NCBI GenBank assembly: GCA_947623775.1
Contig: CANQHL010000005.1
Span: forward strand, 1-31,214
Reading direction: 5' to 3'
DNA length: 31,214 bases
From: an uncultured Clostridia bacterium
GTDB lineage: Bacteria > Bacillota > Clostridia > Christensenellales > UBA1242
Shown here: positions 7,732 through 15,913 of the stretch, in pieces
How positions within the stretch are numbered: the stretch's first letter is position 1
Layout of the letters: each line of letters opens with the position of its first letter
The notes under the pieces: model-generated
What the model was told of the DNA's origin: nothing
The model's input: only the letters and a program-made list of their open reading frames with translations
Database searches by the model: none
Translations under genes and position numbers: made by a program

Positions 7732-8172
7732 TTATCCATCTAAAATTTGACTTAGCAGTGTGAGCCGTGCATCAATAATTTCTCTTATTTGCCGCTCATA
7801 ATTGCTTTTTTCAGCAAAATTTGATAGATTTTTAATTAAAACAAGTTCATTTGATAAAAATTTCAATAAACACCTTGTTTTATCTCTTGGTGCATGCTGT
7901 GTGTCGGGTTGTTCGTTATAATCGAGCATAATGGCCAATTTTTTTATTTGGCGTTCATTTAATGAATAAAATTTGCTTGTTCCAAGAAAGCCGCCAAGTG
8001 AAAAAAGGCAACTTTTAATTGAGTATAAAAGTTCAAAAATCGGAATTATCAATTTTTGAGATTCTTCATTGTCAAGTGAAATAATTTTGAAGTTTCTTAC
8101 TCCATTTGCATAGGCTCTTGCGATTTTTTCATAATCTTGCAAGGATAAAATTTGATCATCATTATATTCCAT
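7732..8172 (-). CDS. Unrecognised small helical protein
   Basis: The 146-residue product is predicted by eye to be mostly alpha-helical (ILSLQDYEKIARAYANG, LIIPIFELLYSIKSCLFSL, LKFLSNELVLIKNLSNFAEK, IREIIDARLTLLSQILDG), a pattern that suits a small helical bundle. No motif, TM segment or signal peptide is evident and I assign no function. The start is the ATG at 8172, with a GAGAGGG SD just upstream; the longer frame reaching 8244 lacks an SD. Upstream, TGTAAC (8197-8202) and GTTACA (8213-8218) form an inverted repeat that could be an operator. Confidence 0.7.
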   Translation of the reverse strand: MEYNDDQILSLQDYEKIARAYANGVRNFKIISLDNEESQKLIIPIFELLYSIKSCLFSLGGFLGTSKFYSLNERQIKKLAIMLDYNEQPDTQHAPRDKTRCLLKFLSNELVLIKNLSNFAEKSNYERQIREIIDARLTLLSQILDG

Positions 8173-8260
8173 ATTCCCTCTCAAGAGTATGTATTCTGTA
8201 ACGACACAAAATGTTACAAAAAATTTTAAAAAATTGCTATGCAAAAGGTGAGTTTTGTTG

Positions 8261-8266
8261 TATAAT
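8261..8266 (+). promoter_or_regulatory. -10 element for tRNA-Arg
   Basis: A perfect TATAAT lies 21 nt before the tRNA 5' end. No good -35 is seen at the right distance (TTGCTA at 8234 is 21 bp away). Confidence 0.45.
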
Positions 8267-8287
8267 ATAAATGGTGATTACAATTAT

Positions 8288-8362
8288 GCTCCCATGGTGA
8301 AGTGGATATCACAATCGACTTCGGATCGATTATCGAGGGTTCGAGTCCTTCTGGGAGCGCCA
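8288..8362 (+). tRNA. tRNA-Arg (anticodon TCG)
   Basis: A 75-nt cloverleaf: acceptor GCTCCCA/TGGGAGC, D stem GTGA/TCAC, anticodon stem ATCGA/TCGAT with loop CTTCGGA (anticodon TCG at 8321-8323), 4-nt variable loop, T stem GAGGG/CCTTC with loop TTCGAGT, discriminator G and an encoded CCA. The D-loop A before the D stem 3' side (GGATA) agrees with arginine identity. It would read CGA directly and other CGN codons by wobble. Confidence 0.95.
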
Positions 8363-8366
8363 CTAC

Positions 8367-8404
8367 AAATCTAAATTGAATCATGTATTTGATTTAGATT
8401 TTTT
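8367..8404 (+). terminator. Intrinsic terminator after tRNA-Arg
   Basis: AAATCTAAAT (8367-8376) pairs with ATTTAGATTT (8392-8401) around a 15-nt loop, with a T tract to 8404. Confidence 0.8.
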
Positions 8405-8490
8405 ATATCAAACATAAAGAATAGAAAAATATTGAAAATATGATAAAAAACAAATTATATTATGTTTTAATTGATTTGCAGGAGATTGTT

Positions 8491-9207
8491 ATGAGATACG
8501 TTTTAATTACTGGTGCCGGAGATGGTGTAGGAAAAGCAACAGCAAAACTGTTGAAGAATGAAAAACTTTTGCTTGTTGATCGTGATGAAAAGAATTTAAA
8601 GAAAACAGCACAAAATTTGAATGCAGAATATTTTGTTTGTGACATAACAAACATTGACAAAATAAATGAATTAAAGGCTTATGTAGAGAAAAACTTTGCG
8701 AGCCTTGACACAATCATCAATTGTGCGGGCGTTTGGACAAAAGGCGAAATTTCACAATTAAACGACAAACATTTTGCTGAAATAAACACCCTTGAAAGAA
8801 TTAAAGATTTGCTCGATACAAACACCTTTGGCACAATCGCTATGATTACAACTTTTGCGCCTATTTTAATCAAAAACAAAAAAGGTCAAATAATCAATGT
8901 CAACTCTCAAAGTGCTGTTGAAACGGAAGAATTTTGTCCTGTTTACAATGCGTCAAAACATGGCAGTTATCAATATCGCAAAGCAATTCAAAGAGATCTG
9001 GCAAAACATAATGTGAAAATCACTGATGTTTGCCCGGGGCTTATCAAAACAAACTTTTATATTCGAGCAAAAGACGAACTCCCGCAAGAAATAATGAAAT
9101 TAGGTCTTTCGCCAGATGAAGTGGCTAAAACTATCAAATATGTGTTTGATATGCCACATGAAATAACAATTCCAAGCATAGAAATTAGACATATTAAGAA
9201 TTTTTAA
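8491..9207 (+). CDS. Short-chain dehydrogenase/reductase (SDR)
   Basis: Classical SDR oxidoreductase of 238 residues using NAD(P)H. The cofactor loop is TGAGDGVG (7-14), the structural NNAG motif appears as NCAG, and the catalytic residues are Ser139 (NVNSQS) with Tyr152 and Lys156 (YNASK); Asn is supplied by DTNTFG. PGLIKTNFY follows as expected. An acidic residue at the end of the second strand (LLLVDRDEKN) suggests NAD(H) preference. Substrate cannot be read from sequence. ATG 8491 is chosen because CAGGAGA lies 5 nt upstream and the Rossmann strand begins immediately; the frame opening at 8440 has no SD. It is apparently monocistronic. Confidence 0.93.
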   Translation: MRYVLITGAGDGVGKATAKLLKNEKLLLVDRDEKNLKKTAQNLNAEYFVCDITNIDKINELKAYVEKNFASLDTIINCAGVWTKGEISQLNDKHFAEINTLERIKDLLDTNTFGTIAMITTFAPILIKNKKGQIINVNSQSAVETEEFCPVYNASKHGSYQYRKAIQRDLAKHNVKITDVCPGLIKTNFYIRAKDELPQEIMKLGLSPDEVAKTIKYVFDMPHEITIPSIEIRHIKNF

Positions 9208-9653
9208 AAAGGAAATTAAAAAATTGATTATTCAAATTGGTTTTTCGCTGGTGCACCATAAAAAACATTCACAAATAATGTGAAGCAAGCAAGTTTAAAT
9301 TTGCTGGTTGGTAAACCTTTGTGGCGTTTTTAATCACGCTACATTTTTTATTGATAGAAGATAAATTTGAAGAAAAATCAAATATGTTGACACATAAAAA
9401 TTAAATAATTGTTACTTTACAATTAAAATAAGTTGATATTTTAATCAAACAAATTGTTACTTTATTAAAACAAATATGCTTTATAAATAGATGATTGTAA
9501 TTTTAAAAAATCAAAGGCGCTGTTAAAATGATAATATTACAACCAAACAAAGTTTGATCAAAGTAAAATGTTTGATTAAATCAATGAGAGGGGAGACATT
9601 AAAGCAGCAATTTGTGTTAGCAACATGATTATAACAGCAAACGGGTTGGATAG
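9208..9653. other. 446-bp intergenic region with hairpins and repeated motif
   Basis: No credible protein gene. The left part has a perfect palindrome TGGTGCACCA (9249-9258), small hairpins (GCAAG/TTTGC, GGTT/AACC near 9290-9316) and a terminator-like hairpin at 9320-9349. The right part is AT-rich, with AATTGTTACTTTA repeated at 9407-9419 and 9452-9464, and the motif GTTTGATYAAA at 9552-9562 and 9570-9580 plus its reverse, TTAATCAAAC, at 9441-9450. A strong SD-like tract (AGAGGGGAG, 9587-9595) has no normal start codon at the right distance. Confidence 0.6.
9320..9349 (+). terminator. Intrinsic terminator (SDR transcript or a small RNA)
   Basis: TGTGGCG (9320-9326) pairs with CGCTACA (9337-9343), including one G-T pair, followed by T6. 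It lies 113 nt after the SDR stop, leaving a structured RNA segment before it. Confidence 0.7.
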
Positions 9654-11312
9654 ATGAAAGAGACAAAAGTAGGAATATTTAAAAGTTTAAAATTATTATG
9701 GAAGTTAATGGGCTCAAAAGAACGAATAATTTTTGTTTGTTTTTTTGCTTTTTCATGGGTTTCAGCACTTGCATGGATGTTTTTTAATATTGTTCCACCT
9801 CTTGTGCTTGCGAGTCTAGCCGGCGAAACGGTCAAATTATTGTTTATCGATTTGTCGAGTTTGTCCACAGTTGCAATAACTTGCATCTTACTTGGAATAA
9901 ATTTTGGTTTGTGGATTTTAGGTATGCTGCACTATTATGTTATAGACATCTTTGCAAGAAGAATGATTTGTGTAGTAAATATAAAAGCGCAGGATTTATT
10001 GCTTGAAAAGAGAAAAAATCTAGATTATGGAATGACGCTTGGTGAAGTCAACTACATTGTCCGAAATGCCACAGAATGTGTTTATAATCTTATAGAGCCA
10101 TTTTGTTGGAATGTTGTTATCAATATGCTTGCCGTGTTAATAAATGTTGCAGTATTATTTTCGCTTGATTGGACAATTGGTTTGCTTGGATTTGGAATGA
10201 TTGCGGGGATATTCTTAATAATCTTCATTCGACTTAAACTTCAAAATCCAATTGTTGAAAAGATTGAAGAGACAAGTGCGAAAGTAAACAATCAGATTTT
10301 AACGGCGGCTCAAAATGTTTCACTTATCACGATGCTGAAATCCAACTTGGAGGAAACAAAACATCTTAGTTTTTTAAACAAAATTTTTTATAAATTCCAT
10401 AAAAAACGTGCAAAAATTGGTTTTTGGTATTGGATTGCAATAATTGGGCTTGAATATTTATCGATAGGAATTGCAGTTTGGCTTTTTGTTTCAAGAAACG
10501 GAACGGCTGAGGCGGTTGCATCAATATCAATGATTTTCACAATTTTAGCAGATATACAAACGACAATTGAAAATTGGGGCTGGCAAATTGGGGACATTCA
10601 ATCTTCTGCTATAAAACTGTGTAATCTTGAAAAACTCAATCCGACCAAGGAAACATTAAAACAGGCACGGGATGATAAAGATAGTGCAATTAATAATGAA
10701 CATATAACCAAACTTGAAGTGCTGGACATGCAAGTTAAACTCGGCAAATTTAAAAATACATATCATGGTTGTTTTGAAAGCGGAAAAATTTATTTGATAA
10801 CAGGACAAAGTGGCAGCGGGAAAACAACGTTTGTAAATGCACTGTGTGGTTTGAAAGAGTTAAAAACAGGGCAAATTATGGTTAACGACAAATTTCCATT
10901 GACTTCACTTTCGGAACATACAGATAAAATTTCATACATGTTTCAAGATTCCATTTTATTTGATAGGAGCATAGAGAAAAATCTATGTTATCCTGAAGAA
11001 AAAATCAATAGTGAGGGAGAAAGACTAGTTAAAGAGTTCGACATTCAAAAACTTATCAATCGTGAAGAATCTGGTATAGACGTTCGTGCCAAACTATCAG
11101 GCGGTGAAAAAAAGCGTATAGATTTTATCCGTGCCTTATCGCGTGATGCGGATATATATTTTCTTGATGAACCAACAAATGAACTTGATGAGAAAAATGT
11201 ACAGAAAGTTCTTAATGAAATAAATCGGTTAAAAAACCGAAATAAGATAGTCATTGTTATTTCGCATGATAGCCGTATCGAGGCGGTTGTTGATGAAATA
11301 ATCAGTGTCTAG
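9654..11312 (+). CDS. ABC half-exporter (fused TM and ATPase domains)
   Basis: The 552-residue protein combines an N-terminal exporter-type membrane domain (about six hydrophobic segments, residues 20-320) with an ABC ATPase. ATPase motifs are Walker A GQSGSGKTT at about 384, Q-loop MFQDS, signature LSGGEKKR at about 481, Walker B YFLDEPTNELD at about 501 with the catalytic Glu present, and H-loop SHDSR. All catalytic residues are intact, so a homodimeric exporter is plausible. Substrate is unknown; the lipid, peptide and drug exporter subgroups look alike at this level. ATG 9654 lacks a good SD (only GGTTGGATAG before it) and overlaps, as ATGA, the stop of a possible short upstream frame. 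It is a single gene ending before a repeat and terminator. Confidence 0.9.
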   Translation: MKETKVGIFKSLKLLWKLMGSKERIIFVCFFAFSWVSALAWMFFNIVPPLVLASLAGETVKLLFIDLSSLSTVAITCILLGINFGLWILGMLHYYVIDIFARRMICVVNIKAQDLLLEKRKNLDYGMTLGEVNYIVRNATECVYNLIEPFCWNVVINMLAVLINVAVLFSLDWTIGLLGFGMIAGIFLIIFIRLKLQNPIVEKIEETSAKVNNQILTAAQNVSLITMLKSNLEETKHLSFLNKIFYKFHKKRAKIGFWYWIAIIGLEYLSIGIAVWLFVSRNGTAEAVASISMIFTILADIQTTIENWGWQIGDIQSSAIKLCNLEKLNPTKETLKQARDDKDSAINNEHITKLEVLDMQVKLGKFKNTYHGCFESGKIYLITGQSGSGKTTFVNALCGLKELKTGQIMVNDKFPLTSLSEHTDKISYMFQDSILFDRSIEKNLCYPEEKINSEGERLVKEFDIQKLINREESGIDVRAKLSGGEKKRIDFIRALSRDADIYFLDEPTNELDEKNVQKVLNEINRLKNRNKIVIVISHDSRIEAVVDEIISV

Positions 11313-11417
11313 TTGACGAATTAATTGTTGTCGGGTTGATGAAAAACTTGCTGGGGTAATAAATAATAGTGCTGGGCTGATGTAATTGTAGATGAAATAA
11401 ACGATGATTGATTGCTG
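11289..11417. repeat. Degenerate 21-23-bp tandem repeat across the ABC gene stop
   Basis: Units 11289-11311, 11312-11334, 11335-11355 and 11356-11376 each begin GTTGAYGAA or GTAATAAA and end near GCTGGG or GTCGG; shorter partial units continue to about 11417. The first unit is the last codons of the ABC gene, so the repeat appears to start inside the coding sequence. Confidence 0.5.
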
Positions 11418-11445
11418 AAATTCAAAAATAAATGAAAAAAGTGAG

Positions 11446-11472
11446 AAAAATGCAATTTTTTTGCATTTTTTT
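11446..11472 (+). terminator. Intrinsic terminator
   Basis: AAAAATGCAA (11446-11455) pairs with TTGCATTTTT (11461-11470) around a T5 loop, followed by a T run. It ends the 9654 transcript. Confidence 0.85.
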
Positions 11473-11604
11473 ATTAATTATCTTTAAATTGTCAAAAAAA
11501 TTTGTGATTTTCAGTAGGAGAAGCGGGAATAAAGTTTAAAAATTTCGGCAGATTTATGTGCTTTTTGTGGATTAAAAATTTTCAATAATTTTTTGCAATT
11601 TTTG
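11473..11604. other. AT-rich spacer, no gene seen
   Basis: With the repeat and terminator this fills the 362-bp gap before marR. An SD-like AGGAG (11516-11520) is not followed by a sustained frame. Confidence 0.4.
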
Positions 11605-11633
11605 TTGACAAACAACATATAAAATAGTATCAT
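11605..11633 (+). promoter_or_regulatory. Promoter of the marR-ABC operon
   Basis: TTGACA (11605-11610), exactly 17 bp, TATCAT (11628-11633). It is a strong sigma-A match, and the predicted start lies inside the palindrome that follows. Confidence 0.8.
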
Positions 11634-11636
11634 TAT

Positions 11637-11660
11637 AAATAGTTCAATTTTGAACTATTT
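11637..11660. promoter_or_regulatory. Perfect 24-bp palindrome, candidate MarR operator
   Basis: Arms AAATAGTTCAA (11637-11647) and TTGAACTATTT (11650-11660) are perfect inverted repeats around TT. The site begins 3 bp after the -10 and covers the predicted transcription start. Size and position suit binding of a dimeric winged-helix repressor and autoregulation. In RNA it could also fold as a hairpin with a T6 tail (attenuator). Confidence 0.7.
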
Positions 11661-11674
11661 TTTGTGAGGAATAA

Positions 11675-12106
11675 ATGAAAGAAAATGAACTTCTAAACTT
11701 CACTAGAAATTTCTTTTTGATTAGGCAAAGGATAAACGAAAAAATCGGGAGTGAGTTTGGGCTGACGCCAACTGACATAGATATTTTGATATTCATTTAT
11801 GTCTGGGAGGGTGAAGTGACCGCTACTAATATAGAAAGGGAATGTTATATAAAGAAAAACACAATTTCCGTTCATATTGATAATCTCGTGAAAATGGGCT
11901 ACATACAACGTAAAGAGAACAAGGATGATAGACGGGTTATAAACCTCTCTCTTACTGATAAAGCAATCACAGTTGTAAAAAAATCCATTGCCAAAAATAA
12001 AGAGATGCGTGCAAAACTATTAGCCGGATTGACGGAAGAAGATAGAATAATTTTGCACAAGTGTTTTGAAGTTATAACCAAAAATGCAAATAATTTAAAT
12101 AAATAG
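11675..12106 (+). CDS. MarR family transcriptional regulator
   Basis: The 143-residue protein has the MarR layout: N-terminal dimerisation helix, then a winged helix at about residues 30-100 (LTPTDIDILIFIYVWEGEVT, IKKNTISVHIDNLVKMGYIQ) and the wing with the hallmark DDRRVINLSLT, then C-terminal helices. MarR proteins usually repress their own operon and are relieved by small ligands. The start ATG has GAGGA 5 nt upstream. The gene is separated by only 8 nt from the exporter pair it probably controls, through the palindrome at 11637-11660. Confidence 0.93.
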   Translation: MKENELLNFTRNFFLIRQRINEKIGSEFGLTPTDIDILIFIYVWEGEVTATNIERECYIKKNTISVHIDNLVKMGYIQRKENKDDRRVINLSLTDKAITVVKKSIAKNKEMRAKLLAGLTEEDRIILHKCFEVITKNANNLNK

Positions 12107-12114
12107 GTGATTTT

Positions 12115-13884
12115 ATGTTTAAAATTTTTAAATATTTAACAAAAAAAGATTGGATTTATATCGCAATCAGTGTCGGGCTGATTGTTTTTCAAGTATGGCT
12201 TGAAATTACTATGCCTGAATTTAGCAATAAACTTTCAACAACTGTATCTGTTGGAACGGTAAATATGAAAGAAGTATTAAAAAATGGTGGACTTATGGTC
12301 GCTTGTGCGGCGGGAAGTTTAGCGGCGGCAATAATTTGTGGATATTTTGTTGCAGAGGTTGCCGCAAATTTTGCTAAAACATTAAGAATAAAAATGTTTG
12401 ACAAAATCACAAGTTTCAGCAATGAGGAAATAAACAAATTTTCTACACCTAGCCTTATTACAAGAACCACAAATGATGTAGTTCAAATGCAAATGCTTGT
12501 TGCAATGGGTTTGCAAGTTTTAATAAAAGCACCAGTTATGGCAATTTGGGCAATTTGTAAAATTTCGGTCACCGATATTAAATGGTCCATGGCCGTTGTG
12601 ATTACTGTTGTTGTAATTGTTGTTATGCTTGCATTAATAATAGGGTTATGCTATCCAAAGTTCAAAAAAATACAAAAACTTACTGACGACCTCAACAACG
12701 CAACAAGAGAAAATATAACAGGCGTACGTGTAATACGTGCTTACAACGCCGACGAATATCAAGAAAATAAATTTGAAAAAGTCAATACAGATGTCACTAA
12801 AAACCACTTGTTTACAGCAAGGACAATGGGATTTATGAGTCCAGTGATGACGATGTGTATGAATGGACTTTCAATAGCAATTTATTGGATTGCTGCCATA
12901 TTAATTAATAATGTTGTTGCATCTTCGCCAGAAGAACTAATACTTGCAAGAGGAAATGTAATAGGAGACATGGTTGCTTTTTCACAATATGCGGGACAGG
13001 TTGTCGGTGCGTTTATGATGCTTATAATGATATTTGTGCTTTTGCCAAGAACTCTTGTTTCCGGCAAGCGTATTATGGAAGTTCTCGATACAAAGCCTTG
13101 CATACAGTATCCAGATAGTGATCCGCAAACTGATGTAAAAGGTGAGATAGAGTTTAGAAATGTATCATTTTCCTATGCAGATGGCAATGAAGCTTGTATT
13201 GAAAATATAAATTTTAAGATAAAACAGGGTGAAACATTTGCAATCATAGGTGCAACCGGTTCAGGTAAAACAACACTTATAAATCTAATTCCGCGATATT
13301 ATGATGCAACAAAAGGTGAAATTTTGCTTGATGGAGTAAATATAAAGGAGTACAAAAAGGAAACCTTGCAAAAGAAAATATCAATAGCACCGCAGAAAGC
13401 AGCGTTATTTAAGGGTGATATAAAATCAAATGTAACATATGGTTGTGCAGAAGAGATTGAAGATGATGATGAAAGAATAAAGCGTGCGTTGGAGATTGCG
13501 AAAGCAGATTTTGTGAATGATATTGATAAAGGTATTCATGCCGAAGTTGCACAGGGCGGAACAAACTTCTCGGGCGGACAAAAACAAAGATTATCAATTG
13601 CAAGGGCGGTGTTTAAGAATGCCGAGATTGTGATATTTGACGATACTTTTTCTGCATTAGATTATAAAACCGATATGCTTGTCAGAAAGGGATTAAAGGA
13701 AAATTTACAGGGTACAACAGTGATAATTGTGGCACAACGTATAGGAACAATCAAAAATGCAGACAAGATATTGGTGCTTGACAAAGGGCAAATTGTAGGA
13801 CTTGGAAAACATGATGATTTAATAGAAAATTGTCCTGTATATAAAGAGATTGCGTTGTCACAATTAAGCAAGGAGGAATTGTAG
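12115..13884 (+). CDS. Heterodimeric ABC exporter subunit, degenerate ATP site
   Basis: The 589-residue half transporter has six hydrophobic segments (about 15-320) and a C-terminal ATPase. Walker A is GATGSGKT at about 379 and the signature is FSGGQKQR at about 484. Walker B reads IVIFDDTFSALD (about 503-515), with Asp in place of the catalytic Glu, and the switch His is replaced by Gln (VAQR). This is the pattern of the non-hydrolysing subunit of heterodimeric exporters such as TM287/288 and BmrCD. Its partner is the next gene, one base away. SD TAGGTGA precedes the start. A multidrug or peptide exporter role is inferred from the MarR context. Confidence 0.93.
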   Translation: MFKIFKYLTKKDWIYIAISVGLIVFQVWLEITMPEFSNKLSTTVSVGTVNMKEVLKNGGLMVACAAGSLAAAIICGYFVAEVAANFAKTLRIKMFDKITSFSNEEINKFSTPSLITRTTNDVVQMQMLVAMGLQVLIKAPVMAIWAICKISVTDIKWSMAVVITVVVIVVMLALIIGLCYPKFKKIQKLTDDLNNATRENITGVRVIRAYNADEYQENKFEKVNTDVTKNHLFTARTMGFMSPVMTMCMNGLSIAIYWIAAILINNVVASSPEELILARGNVIGDMVAFSQYAGQVVGAFMMLIMIFVLLPRTLVSGKRIMEVLDTKPCIQYPDSDPQTDVKGEIEFRNVSFSYADGNEACIENINFKIKQGETFAIIGATGSGKTTLINLIPRYYDATKGEILLDGVNIKEYKKETLQKKISIAPQKAALFKGDIKSNVTYGCAEEIEDDDERIKRALEIAKADFVNDIDKGIHAEVAQGGTNFSGGQKQRLSIARAVFKNAEIVIFDDTFSALDYKTDMLVRKGLKENLQGTTVIIVAQRIGTIKNADKILVLDKGQIVGLGKHDDLIENCPVYKEIALSQLSKEEL

Positions 13885-13885
13885 T

Positions 13886-15679
13886 ATGCCAGGACCAATG
13901 AGAAAAATGAATAATATGCCAAAAGAGAAGTTGGATGTAAAATCACTTAAAAAACTTGCGATTTTTTGTAAAAAATACCTTCCTTTTTTCATAATTGCAG
14001 TAATATTTGCAATCGGGGGTGCCATTTGTACAATTATAGGCCCTGAAAAAGTAGGGGAATTAACAAACGCATTAAAGGACAGTGTAACAAGTCCTGCTGG
14101 TGTAGATATGGATAAGTTTGTTGATTTGTGCGTAACTTTGATAATTTTATTTGTTGTCGGTGCGGTAGTTGGATATATAAGCCAGTTTATTATGGCAACA
14201 GTCACGCAAAAAGTTTCAAAAAACCTGCGTTCGACTATAAATAAAAAGATAAGCAAAGTGCCGTTGCAATATTTCGATACAACCACAAAGGGTGACTTAC
14301 TTTCCCGAGTTACAAACGATATTGACATTATAAGTCAAACCCTTGGTTCAAGCACTGCAAATCTTGTAAGTGCATTTACATTATTTTTAGGCGTAATAAT
14401 AAAGATGTTTATATCAAATTGGGTGCTTTCTCTTTTGACCATTGCAACATCATTGTTTGGCTTCCTATTCATGGGGATAATTTTACGTCGCTCTCAAAAG
14501 TATTTCAATCGCAAACAAGTTGATTTAGGTATAATGGATGGTCAAATTGAGGAAGTATACACAAATCACAATCTTGTAGCGGCATTTGGCGGTAAAAATT
14601 ACGAGACCAAGAAATTTAACAAAACAAACAACGACTTATATGTTGACAACAAAAAATCTCAATTTTTATCTGGTATGATGATGCCTGCAATGGGTTTTGT
14701 TGGCAATTTATCATATGCACTGATATTTATTGATGGTGTGGCATTGATTGTAAATGGTAGCACTGTGGTAACACTTGGAACAATAGCTTCATTTATACTT
14801 TATGCAAGACTTTTCTCTCAACCATTATCAACATTTGCTCAATCAATGACTTCGTTTCAACAGGCTTCTGCAGCATCGAGAAGAGTTTTTGAATTTTTGG
14901 AAACGGAAGAAATGGAAAGCGAGGATGAAAAGACAAAAGTCCTTACTACAGTTAAAGGTGATGTGGAATTTAAGCATGTAAACTTTGGTTACACTCCGGA
15001 TAGGACAATAATTCATGATTTTTCAGTTGCATTGAAGTCAGGGCAAAAAGTTGCGATTGTCGGGCCGACAGGTGCGGGTAAAACAACGATAGTAAATTTA
15101 CTTATGCGTTTTTATGATTGCAACGGGGATATAACTATTGATGGTGTATCAACAAAAGATATGAAAAGAAATGATGTTCAAGCACTATTTGATATGATTT
15201 TGCAGGATACATGGCTTTTTGAAGGTACAATACGTGAAAATTTAGTGTTTAATAAAGAAAATGTACCTGATGAAAAATTAGATGAAGTTTGTCAGGCTGT
15301 TGGGCTTAAACATTTTATAGAAACCCTGCCGCATGGATATGATACAATGTTAAATGATAGTCTTAACTTATCTGAAGGGCAGAAACAACAACTTACAATA
15401 GCACGTGCAATGATTAAGGATTCACCACTTCTTATATTAGATGAGGCAACATCATCGGTTGACACCAGAACCGAGCTTATAATCCAAGATGCAATGGATA
15501 ATTTAACAAAGGGCAGAACATCGTTTGTGATTGCTCACCGATTATCCACAATCCGAAATGCCGACATAATTCTTGTTATGAAAGACGGGGATATTGTTGA
15601 ACAGGGCAATCATCAGCAGTTGCTTGCACAAAATGGATTTTATGCAGAGATTTACAACAGCCAATTTGCAACAACTTAA
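13886..15679 (+). CDS. Heterodimeric ABC exporter subunit, catalytic partner
   Basis: The 597-residue half transporter has a membrane domain (about 25-340) and an ATPase. Walker A is GPTGAGKTT at about 393 and Walker B LLILDEATSSVD at about 515 carries the catalytic Glu; the switch His is present (VIAHRLST). Its signature is changed to LSEGQKQQ (about 495). In the heterodimer that altered signature would face the Walker motifs of the upstream subunit, so one composite site is consensus and the other is doubly degenerate. SD AAGGAGGA (13870-13877) overlaps the end of the upstream gene and the stop-to-start gap is one base, implying coupled translation and 1:1 output. Confidence 0.94.
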   Translation: MPGPMRKMNNMPKEKLDVKSLKKLAIFCKKYLPFFIIAVIFAIGGAICTIIGPEKVGELTNALKDSVTSPAGVDMDKFVDLCVTLIILFVVGAVVGYISQFIMATVTQKVSKNLRSTINKKISKVPLQYFDTTTKGDLLSRVTNDIDIISQTLGSSTANLVSAFTLFLGVIIKMFISNWVLSLLTIATSLFGFLFMGIILRRSQKYFNRKQVDLGIMDGQIEEVYTNHNLVAAFGGKNYETKKFNKTNNDLYVDNKKSQFLSGMMMPAMGFVGNLSYALIFIDGVALIVNGSTVVTLGTIASFILYARLFSQPLSTFAQSMTSFQQASAASRRVFEFLETEEMESEDEKTKVLTTVKGDVEFKHVNFGYTPDRTIIHDFSVALKSGQKVAIVGPTGAGKTTIVNLLMRFYDCNGDITIDGVSTKDMKRNDVQALFDMILQDTWLFEGTIRENLVFNKENVPDEKLDEVCQAVGLKHFIETLPHGYDTMLNDSLNLSEGQKQQLTIARAMIKDSPLLILDEATSSVDTRTELIIQDAMDNLTKGRTSFVIAHRLSTIRNADIILVMKDGDIVEQGNHQQLLAQNGFYAEIYNSQFATT

Positions 15680-15691
15680 AAATTTTTATAG

Positions 15692-15725
15692 AAAAAACAT
15701 ATTGTAAATATGCAATATGTTTTTT
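15692..15725 (+). terminator. Intrinsic terminator of the marR-ABC operon
   Basis: AAAAAACATATTG (15692-15704) pairs with CAATATGTTTTTT (15713-15725), 13 bp, loop 8 nt. Confidence 0.9.
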
Positions 15726-15913
15726 AATGATTATGAAATAGATTTAAAATCAAATAGAAAGAAATCACAAAAAATATCAAATAGAACAAAAATTTAATAA
15801 ATCGGAAATTAAAAAATCCGGAAAAATTTAATAAATTTAGAAATTTTAATTAAATTTAATAAAAATATTTGATTTTTTACAATTTTTAAAGAATTTTTGC
15901 TAAATTTTTAAAA

